Below are positions 1-8,468 of a stretch of DNA of 38,501 bases, in pieces; position 1 is the first letter of the stretch, and the number at the start of each line of letters is the position of its first letter. Source of the DNA: Deinococci bacterium (lineage in GTDB: Bacteria; Deinococcota; Deinococci; Deinococcales; Trueperaceae); NCBI GenBank assembly GCA_030149325.1, contig JASBRS010000028.1, forward strand, positions 1 to 38,501. Reading direction: 5' to 3'. A program made the position numbers and the translations under genes. The notes beneath the pieces are model-generated. The model did no database searches. It worked only from the letters and a program-made list of their open reading frames with translations, and was not told where the DNA came from.

Positions 1-31
1 GCCCGGCGTCCACGAGGTATCGGGGCTGGCG

Positions 32-2413
<2,382 letters not shown>

Positions 2414-2466
2414 GCCCCAGTAAACCCCGTTGGGCGTAGCGCTCTCCGTAAGGTGGCTGACGACGG

Positions 2467-2535
2467 CAGCTGCGCTCGCGCGCAGCTGCTTGACTTCGCT
2501 GCCGCGAAGTTGCTTCGCTTCGCATGCGCGAAGCG
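2467..2535. repeat. Three consecutive perfect hairpins between the RNase gene and lon
   Basis: Hairpin one is 2467-2488 (CAGCTGCGC, loop TCGC, GCGCAGCTG). Hairpin two is 2493-2510 (ACTTCGC, loop TGCC, GCGAAGT). Hairpin three is 2516-2535 (CGCTTCGC, loop ATGC, GCGAAGCG). All have perfect stems and 4-base loops, and the last two share the core CTTCGC/GCGAAG. There is no T tract on either side, so this is not a standard rho-independent terminator. It may be a REP-like palindromic unit or an RNA processing or stabilising structure between the two genes. Confidence 0.8.
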
Positions 2536-2548
2536 GGGCGGGCGCCGA

Positions 2549-3934
2549 CTATCGCTGGTAGGGGCGGTCGAGCTCCGGCGAGGTGACGACGCGCCCGTCG
2601 GCACGCAGCTCCACCGCGAAGGCGTCCATGACCTCGGGCTCGCCGTGGACCAGGAAGACCTCGGCGTCCCCGGTGCCCGCGAGCCAGGTGCGGAGGTCGT
2701 CGTGGTCTGCGTGGGCCGAGAAGCCGCCGATGGTGTGGATGCGCGCCCGGACGCGGATCTCCTCACCGAAGATGTGCACCCGTTGGGCGCCCCCGACCAG
2801 GCTGCGACCGAGCGTGCCCGAGGCCTGGTAGCCCACCACCACGACGCTCGCTTCCTCGCGCCAGAGGTTGTGCTTGAGGTGGTGCAGGATGCGTCCGCCC
2901 GTCATCATCCCGGAGCCGGCCAGGATGATGGCGCCGCCGGTGACGTCGTTGATGGCCTTCGACGCCTCGGTGTCGACGGTGAACTCGAGGCCGGGCGGAG
3001 CGAAGGGGTCGCTGCCGGCGTCGAGCAGCGCCTGCACCTCGGGGCGGAACTCGTTGTCGCCGTTCTCGTAGACGTGGGTCAGGCGCGTCGCCATGGGGGA
3101 GTCGAGGTAGACCGGCACCTGCGGCAACGCTCCCGACGTCATCAGGCGCCGCAGCTCGTAGAGCACGGCCTGGCTGCGCTCCAGCGCGAAGGTGGGGATG
3201 AGGACGTTGCCTCCGCGCGCCAGCGAACTGCGGAGGATCTTCTGGAACTCCTCCTCGGTGGCGGCGCGGCTGCGGTGGTTGCGCTCCGCGTAGGTGGTCT
3301 CGACGAGCACCACGTCGCACTCCCGAGGGAGCTCGGCGGGCGCCTGCAAGGGGCTCTCGCGGTTCCCGAGATCCCCCGAGAAGGTCAGCCGGGTGCCGCC
3401 GCCCTCCAGTTCGACGGTGGCGCTCCCGAGGACGTGGCCCGCGGGGCGCAGCAGGGCGCGGACCCCGGGGGCGACCTGGCTGGCCCGGTCCATGGCCAGG
3501 GGCCGGAACCGGGCCAGCGTGCGAGCGACGTCGTGCTCGTCGTAGAGCGGTTCCTCGACCTCGTCCTCGCGCCCGGCGCGACGGGCGCGGCGCAGGGCCC
3601 GTCGGTAGTCCTCCTGTTGGAGGCCGGCCGCGTCGTGGAGGATGACCTCGGCGATCTTGCGGGTGGCGGCGGTGGCGAAGATCGGACCGTCGTAACCCTG
3701 ACGCACCAGCAACGGCAGGCGGCCGACGTGGTCGAGGTGGCCGTGACTGACGACGACGGCGTCGAGGGCGCCGGGCTCGAAGGGGAAGGGCTGGCGGTTG
3801 CGTCGTTGCAACGCCGAGCCGCCCTGGAAGAGGCCGCAGTCGAGCAGCACGCGGGCCTCGTCGAATCGCACGTGATGAGCGCTACCGGTGACGGTTCGGG
3901 CCGCGCCGGCACTGAGGATCTCCACGGTTGCCAT
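2549..3934 (-). CDS. Beta-CASP metallo-beta-lactamase RNase (CPSF/Ysh1 type)
   Basis: Predicted zinc-dependent ribonuclease of the metallo-beta-lactamase/beta-CASP family, the group that includes Thermus thermophilus TTHA0252 and the archaeal and eukaryotic CPSF-73 nucleases. The 461 residues show motif 2 SHGHLDH (63-69), motif 3 His167 in RPAGHVLGSA, and motif 4 Asp188 in FSGDLG. The beta-CASP motifs are A (VETTY, Glu212), B (FSAHAD, His408) and C (LVHGE, His430). It is too short and lacks the extra C-terminal domain of RNase J. The start is ATG at 3934 (MATVEIL), with GAAGGGG immediately before it. It is divergent from the GNAT gene and upstream of lon, so an RNA-decay or processing role next to a protease is plausible but not proven. 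Confidence 0.93.
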   Translation of the reverse strand: MATVEILSAGAARTVTGSAHHVRFDEARVLLDCGLFQGGSALQRRNRQPFPFEPGALDAVVVSHGHLDHVGRLPLLVRQGYDGPIFATAATRKIAEVILHDAAGLQQEDYRRALRRARRAGREDEVEEPLYDEHDVARTLARFRPLAMDRASQVAPGVRALLRPAGHVLGSATVELEGGGTRLTFSGDLGNRESPLQAPAELPRECDVVLVETTYAERNHRSRAATEEEFQKILRSSLARGGNVLIPTFALERSQAVLYELRRLMTSGALPQVPVYLDSPMATRLTHVYENGDNEFRPEVQALLDAGSDPFAPPGLEFTVDTEASKAINDVTGGAIILAGSGMMTGGRILHHLKHNLWREEASVVVVGYQASGTLGRSLVGGAQRVHIFGEEIRVRARIHTIGGFSAHADHDDLRTWLAGTGDAEVFLVHGEPEVMDAFAVELRADGRVVTSPELDRPYQR

Positions 3935-3968
3935 CCCCCTTCGGGCACCCCGCTCGGCGCCGTGCCTA

Positions 3969-3974
3969 TATACT
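3969..3974 (+). promoter_or_regulatory. Possible -10 box for the GNAT gene
   Basis: TATACT lies 29 bases before the GTG start in the short divergent gap. No convincing -35 hexamer is visible at the right spacing. The same AT-rich patch, read on the minus strand, could also serve the RNase gene. Confidence 0.35.
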
Positions 3975-4003
3975 ACCGGCGACGTTCGACCCTTCGGAGC
4001 CCC

Positions 4004-4537
4004 GTGTTGGCCATCGATGCCGTGCATGCCTACGCCACCGTCAGGATCGCCTCGCCGGCCGACCTGACCGCGGTACGTGACGTCGCATCGATGACCTGGC
4101 ACGCCACCTACGGCGACATCCTCAGCCGACCCACCATCGACGCCTTCCTGCGCCGCGCCTACAGCGATTACCGCATCCTCGCGGCCGTCAACGACGGCGG
4201 CCTGTGGGTCCTGGAGGAGGACGGCCGGGTGGTGGCCTACCAGCGCCTCAGCATGCGGGGCGACGTCGGCTACGTCGGTGCCATCTACGTCCTGCCGGAG
4301 GCGCAGGGCCACGGGCATGGGCGCCGGCTGTTCGACACCGCACGGCCCTGGTTCGCCGCCCGTGGCGCGCGCGAGATCCGCTTGACGGTGGCCGAACGGA
4401 ACGAGGCCGCCCGCGGCTTCTATCGCCACCTGGGCTTCACCGAGATGGAGACGGTCGACTCGCACCTGCTGGGCGAACCCCTCCAGGAGCGTGTGTGTGT
4501 GCTCCCGTTGATGCAGCCCTACCTGTTCGACGACTGA
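4004..4537 (+). CDS. GNAT-family N-acetyltransferase
   Basis: A 177-residue acetyl-CoA-dependent N-acetyltransferase; the substrate is not identifiable. The GNAT core is clear. It opens with RIASPADLTAVRDVASMTW. Motif A is VGAIYVLPEAQGHGHGRRLF, where the Q/RxxGxG/A acetyl-CoA loop reads QGHGHG. The C-terminal motif B is NEAARGFYRHLGF. GGAG at 3996-3999 precedes GTG at 4004 by four bases and TTG at 4007 by seven, so either could be used; GTG 4022 is a further in-frame option. The first ATG in frame (in MTWHAT) would remove conserved sequence. It is the only plus-strand gene in the first 8 kb, and it converges on the next gene with a 7-base gap. Substrate assignment from sequence is not possible. 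Confidence 0.88.
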   Translation: MLAIDAVHAYATVRIASPADLTAVRDVASMTWHATYGDILSRPTIDAFLRRAYSDYRILAAVNDGGLWVLEEDGRVVAYQRLSMRGDVGYVGAIYVLPEAQGHGHGRRLFDTARPWFAARGAREIRLTVAERNEAARGFYRHLGFTEMETVDSHLLGEPLQERVCVLPLMQPYLFDD

Positions 4538-4544
4538 CGCCGAC

Positions 4545-5444
4545 TCAGCAGCGCCACCACCCCAGGCGCCCGCCTTCGAGGCGGGCCTCGACGCGGCCCT
4601 GCTCGCGCAGGTAGCCGAGGTACGCGGCGACCGTGCACAGGTTGAGGTGGTAGCGGGGGAGGTCGCCCACCTCGACGCCGAGCGCGCGACAGGCGGCCAC
4701 CGCCACCTCCTCGCTACTGCCGCCCTGGCACGCCGTGACCACCGCATCGGCCGCCCGCCGTACCGCGGCGGCGTTGGCGTCGGCGGCCGCCGCCAGGTCC
4801 TCGGTGGGATCGCCGTGGCCGGGTAGCGCCAACCGCACGCCGCTCGAGCGCACCACCTCGAAGCCGGCGAGCTGACCCGCGATGTCCTGGCCGAACGGCA
4901 GCGGGTAGCGCTCGAGCACCGCCTCGCCGAAGAACGCGTCGGCGGCCAGCAGCACGTCGTCGACCCGGACGGCGAGCTGACGGTGGGCGTGACCGGAGGT
5001 GTCGAGCAGCTCCAGCTCCACGCCCGCCAGCGCCAGGGCGCCGGGCTCGACCTCGACGTGGACGGGGGAGGCCTCGGCCTGGAGCCACTTGCTCGTGAGC
5101 TCCGGCAGCGGGCGGGCGCCGTGGAACAGGTAGACGGGTTCCAGGTAGGGCGCGCGTACGATGCTCGCCTCGAAGGGCGGCGCGTGCACGGTGAGCTCGG
5201 GGAACTGCCGCAGCAGGTAGGCGTTGCCGCCGAAGTGGTCGGCGTGGGCGTGGGTGTTGAGGATGGCGACGGGGGTGACGCCGAGGTCCTCGCAGGCACG
5301 CCGAAGGTGCCGCCCGTAGTCCTTGTCCTGCCCCGTGTCGACCAGCACGGCCTGCGCGTCCTCGCCGACCACCACGGCGCAGTTGACGCCGCCGGGGAGG
5401 TAGTGCACGCGTTCGGAGAGCTTCACGAGTTCCGGTCTCGCCAC
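4545..5444 (-). CDS. Metallo-beta-lactamase fold hydrolase (glyoxalase II-like)
   Basis: A 299-residue single-domain metallo-beta-lactamase hydrolase. The metal motif is NTHAHADH (63-70), with the next ligands in DTSGHAHRQL (around 150) and LPGHGDPT (around 212), the pattern of glyoxalase II-like and related thioester or lactone hydrolases. The extra C-terminal part, about 70 residues (AAVRRAADAVV... to GRLGWWRC), looks like the helical/winged tail seen in longer members. The start is GTG at 5444, with GGGAGGGA seven bases upstream; no ATG gives a better fit. It has no beta-CASP motifs, so it is distinct from the RNase 600 bases away. Substrate unknown. Confidence 0.88.
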   Translation of the reverse strand: MARPELVKLSERVHYLPGGVNCAVVVGEDAQAVLVDTGQDKDYGRHLRRACEDLGVTPVAILNTHAHADHFGGNAYLLRQFPELTVHAPPFEASIVRAPYLEPVYLFHGARPLPELTSKWLQAEASPVHVEVEPGALALAGVELELLDTSGHAHRQLAVRVDDVLLAADAFFGEAVLERYPLPFGQDIAGQLAGFEVVRSSGVRLALPGHGDPTEDLAAAADANAAAVRRAADAVVTACQGGSSEEVAVAACRALGVEVGDLPRYHLNLCTVAAYLGYLREQGRVEARLEGGRLGWWRC

Positions 5445-5482
5445 CGCTCGGTCCCTCCCATCCCACCCGCCGGCGGCTCACG

Positions 5483-5524
5483 GGCCGGGCCGTCGGGCCC
5501 GGCCATGCTACCGCCGCAGGCGGT
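5483..5524. repeat. Two GC-rich hairpins upstream of the hydrolase gene
   Basis: The first is a perfect 9-bp stem at 5483-5504 (GGCCGGGCC, loop GTCG, GGCCCGGCC). The second is a 6-bp stem at 5510-5524 (ACCGCC, loop GCA, GGCGGT). They sit between the end of rsmB and the next minus-strand gene, where a terminator would be expected, but no T run follows. Confidence 0.65.
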
Positions 5525-5563
5525 GCCGCGCAGCTCGCGACGCTGGCCGGCCTTGGCGGCCGC

Positions 5564-5673
5564 CGTCAGGCGCGACGCAGGCGTGCGTCAGGCGCGACGC
5601 AGGCGTGCGTCAGGCGCGACGCAGGCGTGCGTCAGGCGCGACGCAGGCGTGCGTCAGGCGCGACGCAGGCGTG
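5564..5673. repeat. Five perfect tandem copies of a 22-bp unit at the 3' end of rsmB
   Basis: The copies are 5564-5585, 5586-5607, 5608-5629, 5630-5651 and 5652-5673, and all are identical. Each unit begins CGTCAGGCGCGACGC on the plus strand. Across each junction TGCGTC and GACGCA flank a 6-base loop, so every unit can fold. The copy at 5652-5673 is also the last coding bases and the TGA of rsmB, and the other four lie downstream of the stop in the direction of transcription. Because 22 is not a multiple of three, successive copies place TGA in all frames. Confidence 0.95.
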
Positions 5674-6934
5674 CGACGAAGAAGCCGTCGAGGCCTTCCA
5701 GCGGCAGCAGGTAGGCGCCGTGCGGCGACGCCACGTGGGGGACCGAGGGGGCGAGGACGTCGGCTGTGAACTCGGGGTGGCGATCGACGAAGGCGCTCAC
5801 CTGCGCCTCGCCCTCCGGCTCGAGCAGCGAGCACACCGCGTACACCAGCCGTCCTCCCGGCGCGGTGAGCGCGGCGGCGGTGTCGAGCATGGACGCCTGC
5901 CGGCGCGCGGTCTCGGCGACGTCCGAAGGTCCGAGCCGCAACTTGATCTCGGGGTGGCCCCTCAGGGTGCCGCTGCCGCTGCAGGGAGCGTCCAGCAGCA
6001 CCGCCGGGGCGGCTGCCAGATCGAGGCGCCGCGTCAGGTCGGCGGTGCGGTGCTCGGCCGTCAACCCCAGGCGGCGGAGGTTGGCGGCGCTCGCCCGCGC
6101 CTTGCGCTCGTCGACCTCGACCGCCGTCACCCGAGCGCCGGCGGAGGCCAGTTGCGCCGTCTTGATGCCGTGGCCGGCTGCCAGGTCGAGCACGCGTTCG
6201 CCCTCGCTGGGCGCCAGCAGCTCGGCGGCCAGGCACGACGCGGGGTTCTGGGGCTGGACGGCACCGTCCCGGTACGCCTCCAGCCGGTCGAGCGGCCGCG
6301 GCGCGCGCACCCTGAGGGTGCCCGCCACGGGGCCGGGCGCGACCTCGCACCCGTCGGCCAGCAGACGCTCGGCCGCGTCGGGGGTGTAGGCCCGCAGCCA
6401 CAACGGGCCCGGCTCGAGCATCGCCGCGGCCGCGCGCTCGGCGTCGGCGTCCCCCAACGACACCCGGAAACCCTCGAGGAGCCAGTCGGGCAACGCCAGG
6501 CGTGCGGCGGGCGTGGGCGAGATCGGAGGCTCGACGCGACGCAACACCGCGTTGACCAGCCCCGCCATGCGCGGGTGGTCGGCCTTCACGGCCTCGACCC
6601 AGGCGTGGACCCCGGCATGGGGCGGGGTACCGCGGATCAGGAGATCGTAGCTGCCGAGTCGCAGGGCGCAGAGCACCGGCCCCGGGAGCTGCTCCGGCGC
6701 GCGCAGGCGCGGCGCCAGGGCGGCGTCGAGCCACGCGAGGCGCCGGAGGGTGCCGTAGCTGAGGTCGGTCACGAAGGAGCGGTCGACGGGGGCCAGATCG
6801 GACCGGTCCAGCGCCGAACGGAGCGACGGCGCCAGGAAGGCGCCGTCGAGGACCCGCTCCATCACCTGCATGGCGAGCCGCCGTGCCGATCCCGCCGCGG
6901 CCGCGGAGCGCCGGCCGGGGCCCTCGGCGGTCAC
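5654..6934 (-). CDS. rsmB: 16S rRNA (cytosine-5) methyltransferase RsmB/NOL1-Sun family
   Basis: SAM-dependent RNA m5C methyltransferase, most likely for C967 of 16S rRNA. The 426 residues carry an N-terminal NusB-like helical domain (about 1-140, including RSFVTDLSYGTLRRLAWLD) and a C-terminal Rossmann methyltransferase. The two family cysteines are present, in LLDAPCSGSGTLRGHPE and YAVCSLLEPEGE. The SAM-binding motif reads VLDLAAGHGIKT instead of the usual D-x-CAAPGGKT, a notable divergence. The start is GTG at 6934, overlapping the TGA of the upstream peptidase gene by GTGA. This start keeps the N-terminal helix that the first ATG (in AMQVMERV) would partly lose. The last residues ARLRRA and the stop lie inside the 22-bp repeat array. 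Confidence 0.93.
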   Translation of the reverse strand: MTAEGPGRRSAAAAGSARRLAMQVMERVLDGAFLAPSLRSALDRSDLAPVDRSFVTDLSYGTLRRLAWLDAALAPRLRAPEQLPGPVLCALRLGSYDLLIRGTPPHAGVHAWVEAVKADHPRMAGLVNAVLRRVEPPISPTPAARLALPDWLLEGFRVSLGDADAERAAAAMLEPGPLWLRAYTPDAAERLLADGCEVAPGPVAGTLRVRAPRPLDRLEAYRDGAVQPQNPASCLAAELLAPSEGERVLDLAAGHGIKTAQLASAGARVTAVEVDERKARASAANLRRLGLTAEHRTADLTRRLDLAAAPAVLLDAPCSGSGTLRGHPEIKLRLGPSDVAETARRQASMLDTAAALTAPGGRLVYAVCSLLEPEGEAQVSAFVDRHPEFTADVLAPSVPHVASPHGAYLLPLEGLDGFFVARLRRA

Positions 6935-7620
6935 CGCCGCGAAGCGCCGAGGAAGTACAGCAGGTAGGCGATCGAGGTAGCCGCGGCGGCCACGTAGGTC
7001 ATGGCGGCGGCGGTCAGCACCTTGCGGGCGCCGCCCTGATCGCTGCCGGTGACCAGGCCGAGGCGCTGGAGCTGGACCAGAGCGCGCCGGCTGGCGTCGA
7101 ACTCGACCGGCAGGGTCACCAGATGGAACACCACGGCCGCCGCGAAGAGCGCGATGCCGACGCCCAGCAGGGGTTTGCCGGCGACGCCGAGGAACAGCCC
7201 GAACAGGGCCAGCATGGGCCCGAACTGGCTGCCGATGTTGGCTACCGGCAGGATGGCCGTGCGCCACGCCAGTGGCGCGAAGGCGCGGGCGTGCTGGATG
7301 GCGTGGCCCGTCTCGTGCGCGGCGACCGCCATGCCGGCGACACTGGCGCTCCGATAGTTGTCGGCCGACAGCCGCACCACCCTCTGCGACGGGTCGTAGT
7401 GGTCGCTGAGCTGCCCGGGAACCGCCACCACCTGGACGTCGTTCAGCCCGTTGGCCTCGAGGATGGCGCGGGCCACCTCGGCGCCGGAGAGCCCGGCGGT
7501 GTTGGCTCGCTTCATCCACGTCCCGTAGGTGTTCTTCAACCAGCCCTGGATCGCCAGCGATGCGATGAACGCGACGATCCCGATCACGTAGTAGCCGAAG
7601 TAGCCGAAACCGAAGATCAT
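6931..7620 (-). CDS. YugP-type membrane zinc metallopeptidase
   Basis: A 229-residue integral membrane peptidase of the neutral zinc metallopeptidase family that includes B. subtilis YugP. The zinc motif is AAHETGHAIQH, with His102, Glu103 and His106. Hydrophobic helices lie at about 5-25, 115-140, 145-170 and near the C-terminus (AAAATSIAYLLYFLG). The N-terminal pattern FGYFGYYVIG and the mid-protein DHYDP...VRLS are typical of the family. The start is ATG at 7620 with GAGG five bases upstream. Its TGA overlaps the rsmB start (GTGA), so both are one transcript. Two perfect palindromes lie in the 175 bases between spoVS and this gene. Its substrate is not known. Confidence 0.9.
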   Translation of the reverse strand: MIFGFGYFGYYVIGIVAFIASLAIQGWLKNTYGTWMKRANTAGLSGAEVARAILEANGLNDVQVVAVPGQLSDHYDPSQRVVRLSADNYRSASVAGMAVAAHETGHAIQHARAFAPLAWRTAILPVANIGSQFGPMLALFGLFLGVAGKPLLGVGIALFAAAVVFHLVTLPVEFDASRRALVQLQRLGLVTGSDQGGARKVLTAAAMTYVAAAATSIAYLLYFLGASRR

Positions 7621-7676
7621 GCTGCCTCTCGTCCTCCTCGTCGGAGCCGCGCGACGACCGCGCAGCGGTACGAACG

Positions 7677-7699
7677 GGCGCGCCGAGGCTCGGCGCGCC
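7677..7699. repeat. Perfect GC palindrome upstream of the peptidase gene
   Basis: Arms GGCGCGCCGAG and CTCGGCGCGCC (11 bp each) flank a single central G. It lies between spoVS and the peptidase gene, both minus strand. It may end the spoVS transcript as a hairpin, but there is no following T tract. Confidence 0.75.
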
Positions 7700-7703
7700 G
7701 AGT

Positions 7704-7720
7704 TGAGTAGAGTCTACTCA
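7704..7720. promoter_or_regulatory. Operator-like palindrome TGAGTAGAGTCTACTCA
   Basis: Two 8-base arms are perfectly inverted around one central base, 84 bases upstream of the peptidase start and only four bases from the GC palindrome at 7677-7699. It is one of the few AT-richer spots nearby and resembles a dimeric repressor site. The minus strand reads TAGACT inside it, a possible -10 box, but no good -35 was found. No cognate regulator is identifiable. Confidence 0.5.
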
Positions 7721-7794
7721 GGTTATGTGAGAAACCATGGCATCCCCGCCTACGGTCCACCGCGAGGGGACCCAGGCCGGGGGTGCCCGGAGCT

Positions 7795-8070
7795 TCAGGG
7801 CTTCGCGACCTCGATCGACACCACCGCGAAGCGTACGGCGGTGCGCTCCTCGTTCTGGAGCTCGAGCTTCACGAACGACGGAGCCGTGTGCAGGTCGAGC
7901 CCCTCCGCCTCGATGTAGGAGCGGGCGATGGCGATCGCCTTCACCGCCTGGTTGACGGCATGCGGGCCGATGGCTTGGACCTCGACCTCACCCTCGTTGC
8001 GTAGAAGCGCGGCGATGGCCCCCGCTACGGAGTTGGGTCGCGACGATCCGGAGACGCGTAGGATTTCGAT
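7795..8070 (-). CDS. spoVS: Stage V sporulation protein S (SpoVS) family protein, apparent ATC start
   Basis: Small 91-residue SpoVS-family protein (Alba/SpoVS-like fold, thought to bind nucleic acid). It is widespread in Deinococcota and other non-sporulators, so the name need not mean sporulation. The signature is unmistakable: EILRVSGSSRPNSVAGAIAA, then EVEVQAIGPHAVNQAVKAIA and FVKLELQNEERTAVRF. The first codon at the position where homologues have Met is ATC (8070-8068). A perfect AGGAGGT lies five bases upstream (8082-8076), and an in-frame TGA at 8091-8089 excludes any earlier start. No ATG, GTG or TTG follows in frame until a GTG in NQAVKAIA, roughly halfway through. Either AUC is the real initiator or one base is wrong in the assembly. 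It is divergent from the ilv operon. Confidence 0.93.
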   Translation of the reverse strand: MEILRVSGSSRPNSVAGAIAALLRNEGEVEVQAIGPHAVNQAVKAIAIARSYIEAEGLDLHTAPSFVKLELQNEERTAVRFAVVSIEVAKP

Positions 8071-8075
8071 GGTGG

Positions 8076-8082
8076 ACCTCCT
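8076..8082 (-). promoter_or_regulatory. Shine-Dalgarno that fixes the spoVS start
   Basis: The minus strand reads AGGAGGT, fully complementary to the 16S rRNA tail, five bases before the ATC codon at 8070. This places initiation at a non-canonical codon, because nothing else lies at a usable distance. Confidence 0.85.
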
Positions 8083-8112
8083 GAGGGTTCATCCGTGCGT
8101 AGCCGTCCCGGC

Positions 8113-8128
8113 GCCGGCCGAGGCCGGC
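8113..8128. repeat. Palindrome in the spoVS upstream region
   Basis: GCCGGCC and GGCCGGC flank GA. It lies in the gap (8071-8267) between spoVS and the ilv promoter. I could not identify a spoVS promoter in this gap with confidence. Confidence 0.55.
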
Positions 8129-8267
8129 AGGCGGGCTCCCGAGGGCTCGCCGTTGAACGAGAACCGTGACTCCTCCCCTTCGTTCCCTCCCGAGTTCGTG
8201 TCTCGTGTCGCTCTAGTGTGCGGCATCCGAGGCTCGGCCCGCAAGCGCAAGCGCCACGCGGCGTTCC

Positions 8268-8297
8268 TTGACACTTCCGGGGGCCGGTCCGTATACT
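8268..8297 (+). promoter_or_regulatory. Promoter of the ilv-leu operon
   Basis: The -35 is TTGACA (8268-8273, perfect), then an 18-base spacer and the -10 TATACT (8292-8297). Transcription should begin near 8303-8305, that is one to three bases before the ATG of the leader peptide at 8306, so the transcript would be essentially leaderless. Confidence 0.85.
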
Positions 8298-8305
8298 CCC
8301 CCCCA

Positions 8306-8377
8306 ATGACGAGCGACCCCCACGCATACGGCTGGATCGTAGTCCTAGGGCTAGGTCTCCGGGGTCGTACCGCTTAG
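8306..8377 (+). CDS. ilv leader peptide (attenuator control peptide)
   Basis: A 23-codon reading frame starting ATG at 8306 and ending TAG at 8377. Its centre is the run IVVLGLGL, coded ATC GTA GTC CTA GGG CTA GGT CTC. These are the three amino acids made by the operon behind it, including CTA and GTA codons that are scarce in this GC-rich sequence. There is no Shine-Dalgarno, and the -10 box ends eight bases before ATG, which suggests leaderless translation. The reading frame overlaps segments 1 and 2 of the attenuator, so ribosome stalling on the control codons would free segment 2 to pair with segment 3 and let transcription continue into ilvB. Known ilv/leu leader peptides work the same way; the assignment here is from sequence. 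Confidence 0.88.
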   Translation: MTSDPHAYGWIVVLGLGLRGRTA

Positions 8378-8405
8378 ACGCTTCGGCTGAAAGCCACGGA
8401 CCCCG
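8314..8405 (+). promoter_or_regulatory. Attenuator pairing segments 1, 2 and 3
   Basis: Segment 1 is CGACCCC (8314-8320, inside the leader reading frame). Segment 2 is CGGGGTCG (8360-8367). Segment 3 begins GACCCCG (8399-8405). Segments 1 and 2 can pair over seven bases (CGACCCC with GGGGTCG). Segments 2 and 3 can pair over seven bases (CGGGGTC with GACCCCG) as an antiterminator. Segment 3 is also the left arm of the terminator, so the 2:3 and 3:4 states exclude each other. Confidence 0.8.
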
Positions 8406-8435
8406 CCTCAGGTCGAGAACAAGGCGGGGTCTTTT
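8399..8435 (+). terminator. Rho-independent attenuator terminator upstream of ilvB
   Basis: A perfect 10-bp stem, GACCCCGCCT (8399-8408) with AGGCGGGGTC (8422-8431), loop of 13 bases, followed directly by TTTT. It stands 33 bases upstream of ilvB and 21 bases after the leader peptide stop, the place expected for a transcriptional attenuator. Confidence 0.9.
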
Positions 8436-8468
8436 CGTATCGGAACGGAATCGAGGTAGGAGGAGCCC

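Noticed and set aside
5564-5673. Possible CRISPR array
   Set aside because: The 22-bp units are directly abutting with no spacers, and no cas gene is near. It is a simple tandem repeat.
7795-8070. spoVS as evidence that the organism forms spores
   Set aside because: SpoVS homologues are common in non-sporulating lineages, including Deinococcota, and no other sporulation gene is present.
8089-8274. A 61-codon minus-strand frame ending just before spoVS
   Set aside because: It has no ribosome site, no family resemblance and Arg/Ala-rich composition, and it runs across the ilv promoter. Its only relevance is that its TGA blocks an upstream spoVS start.
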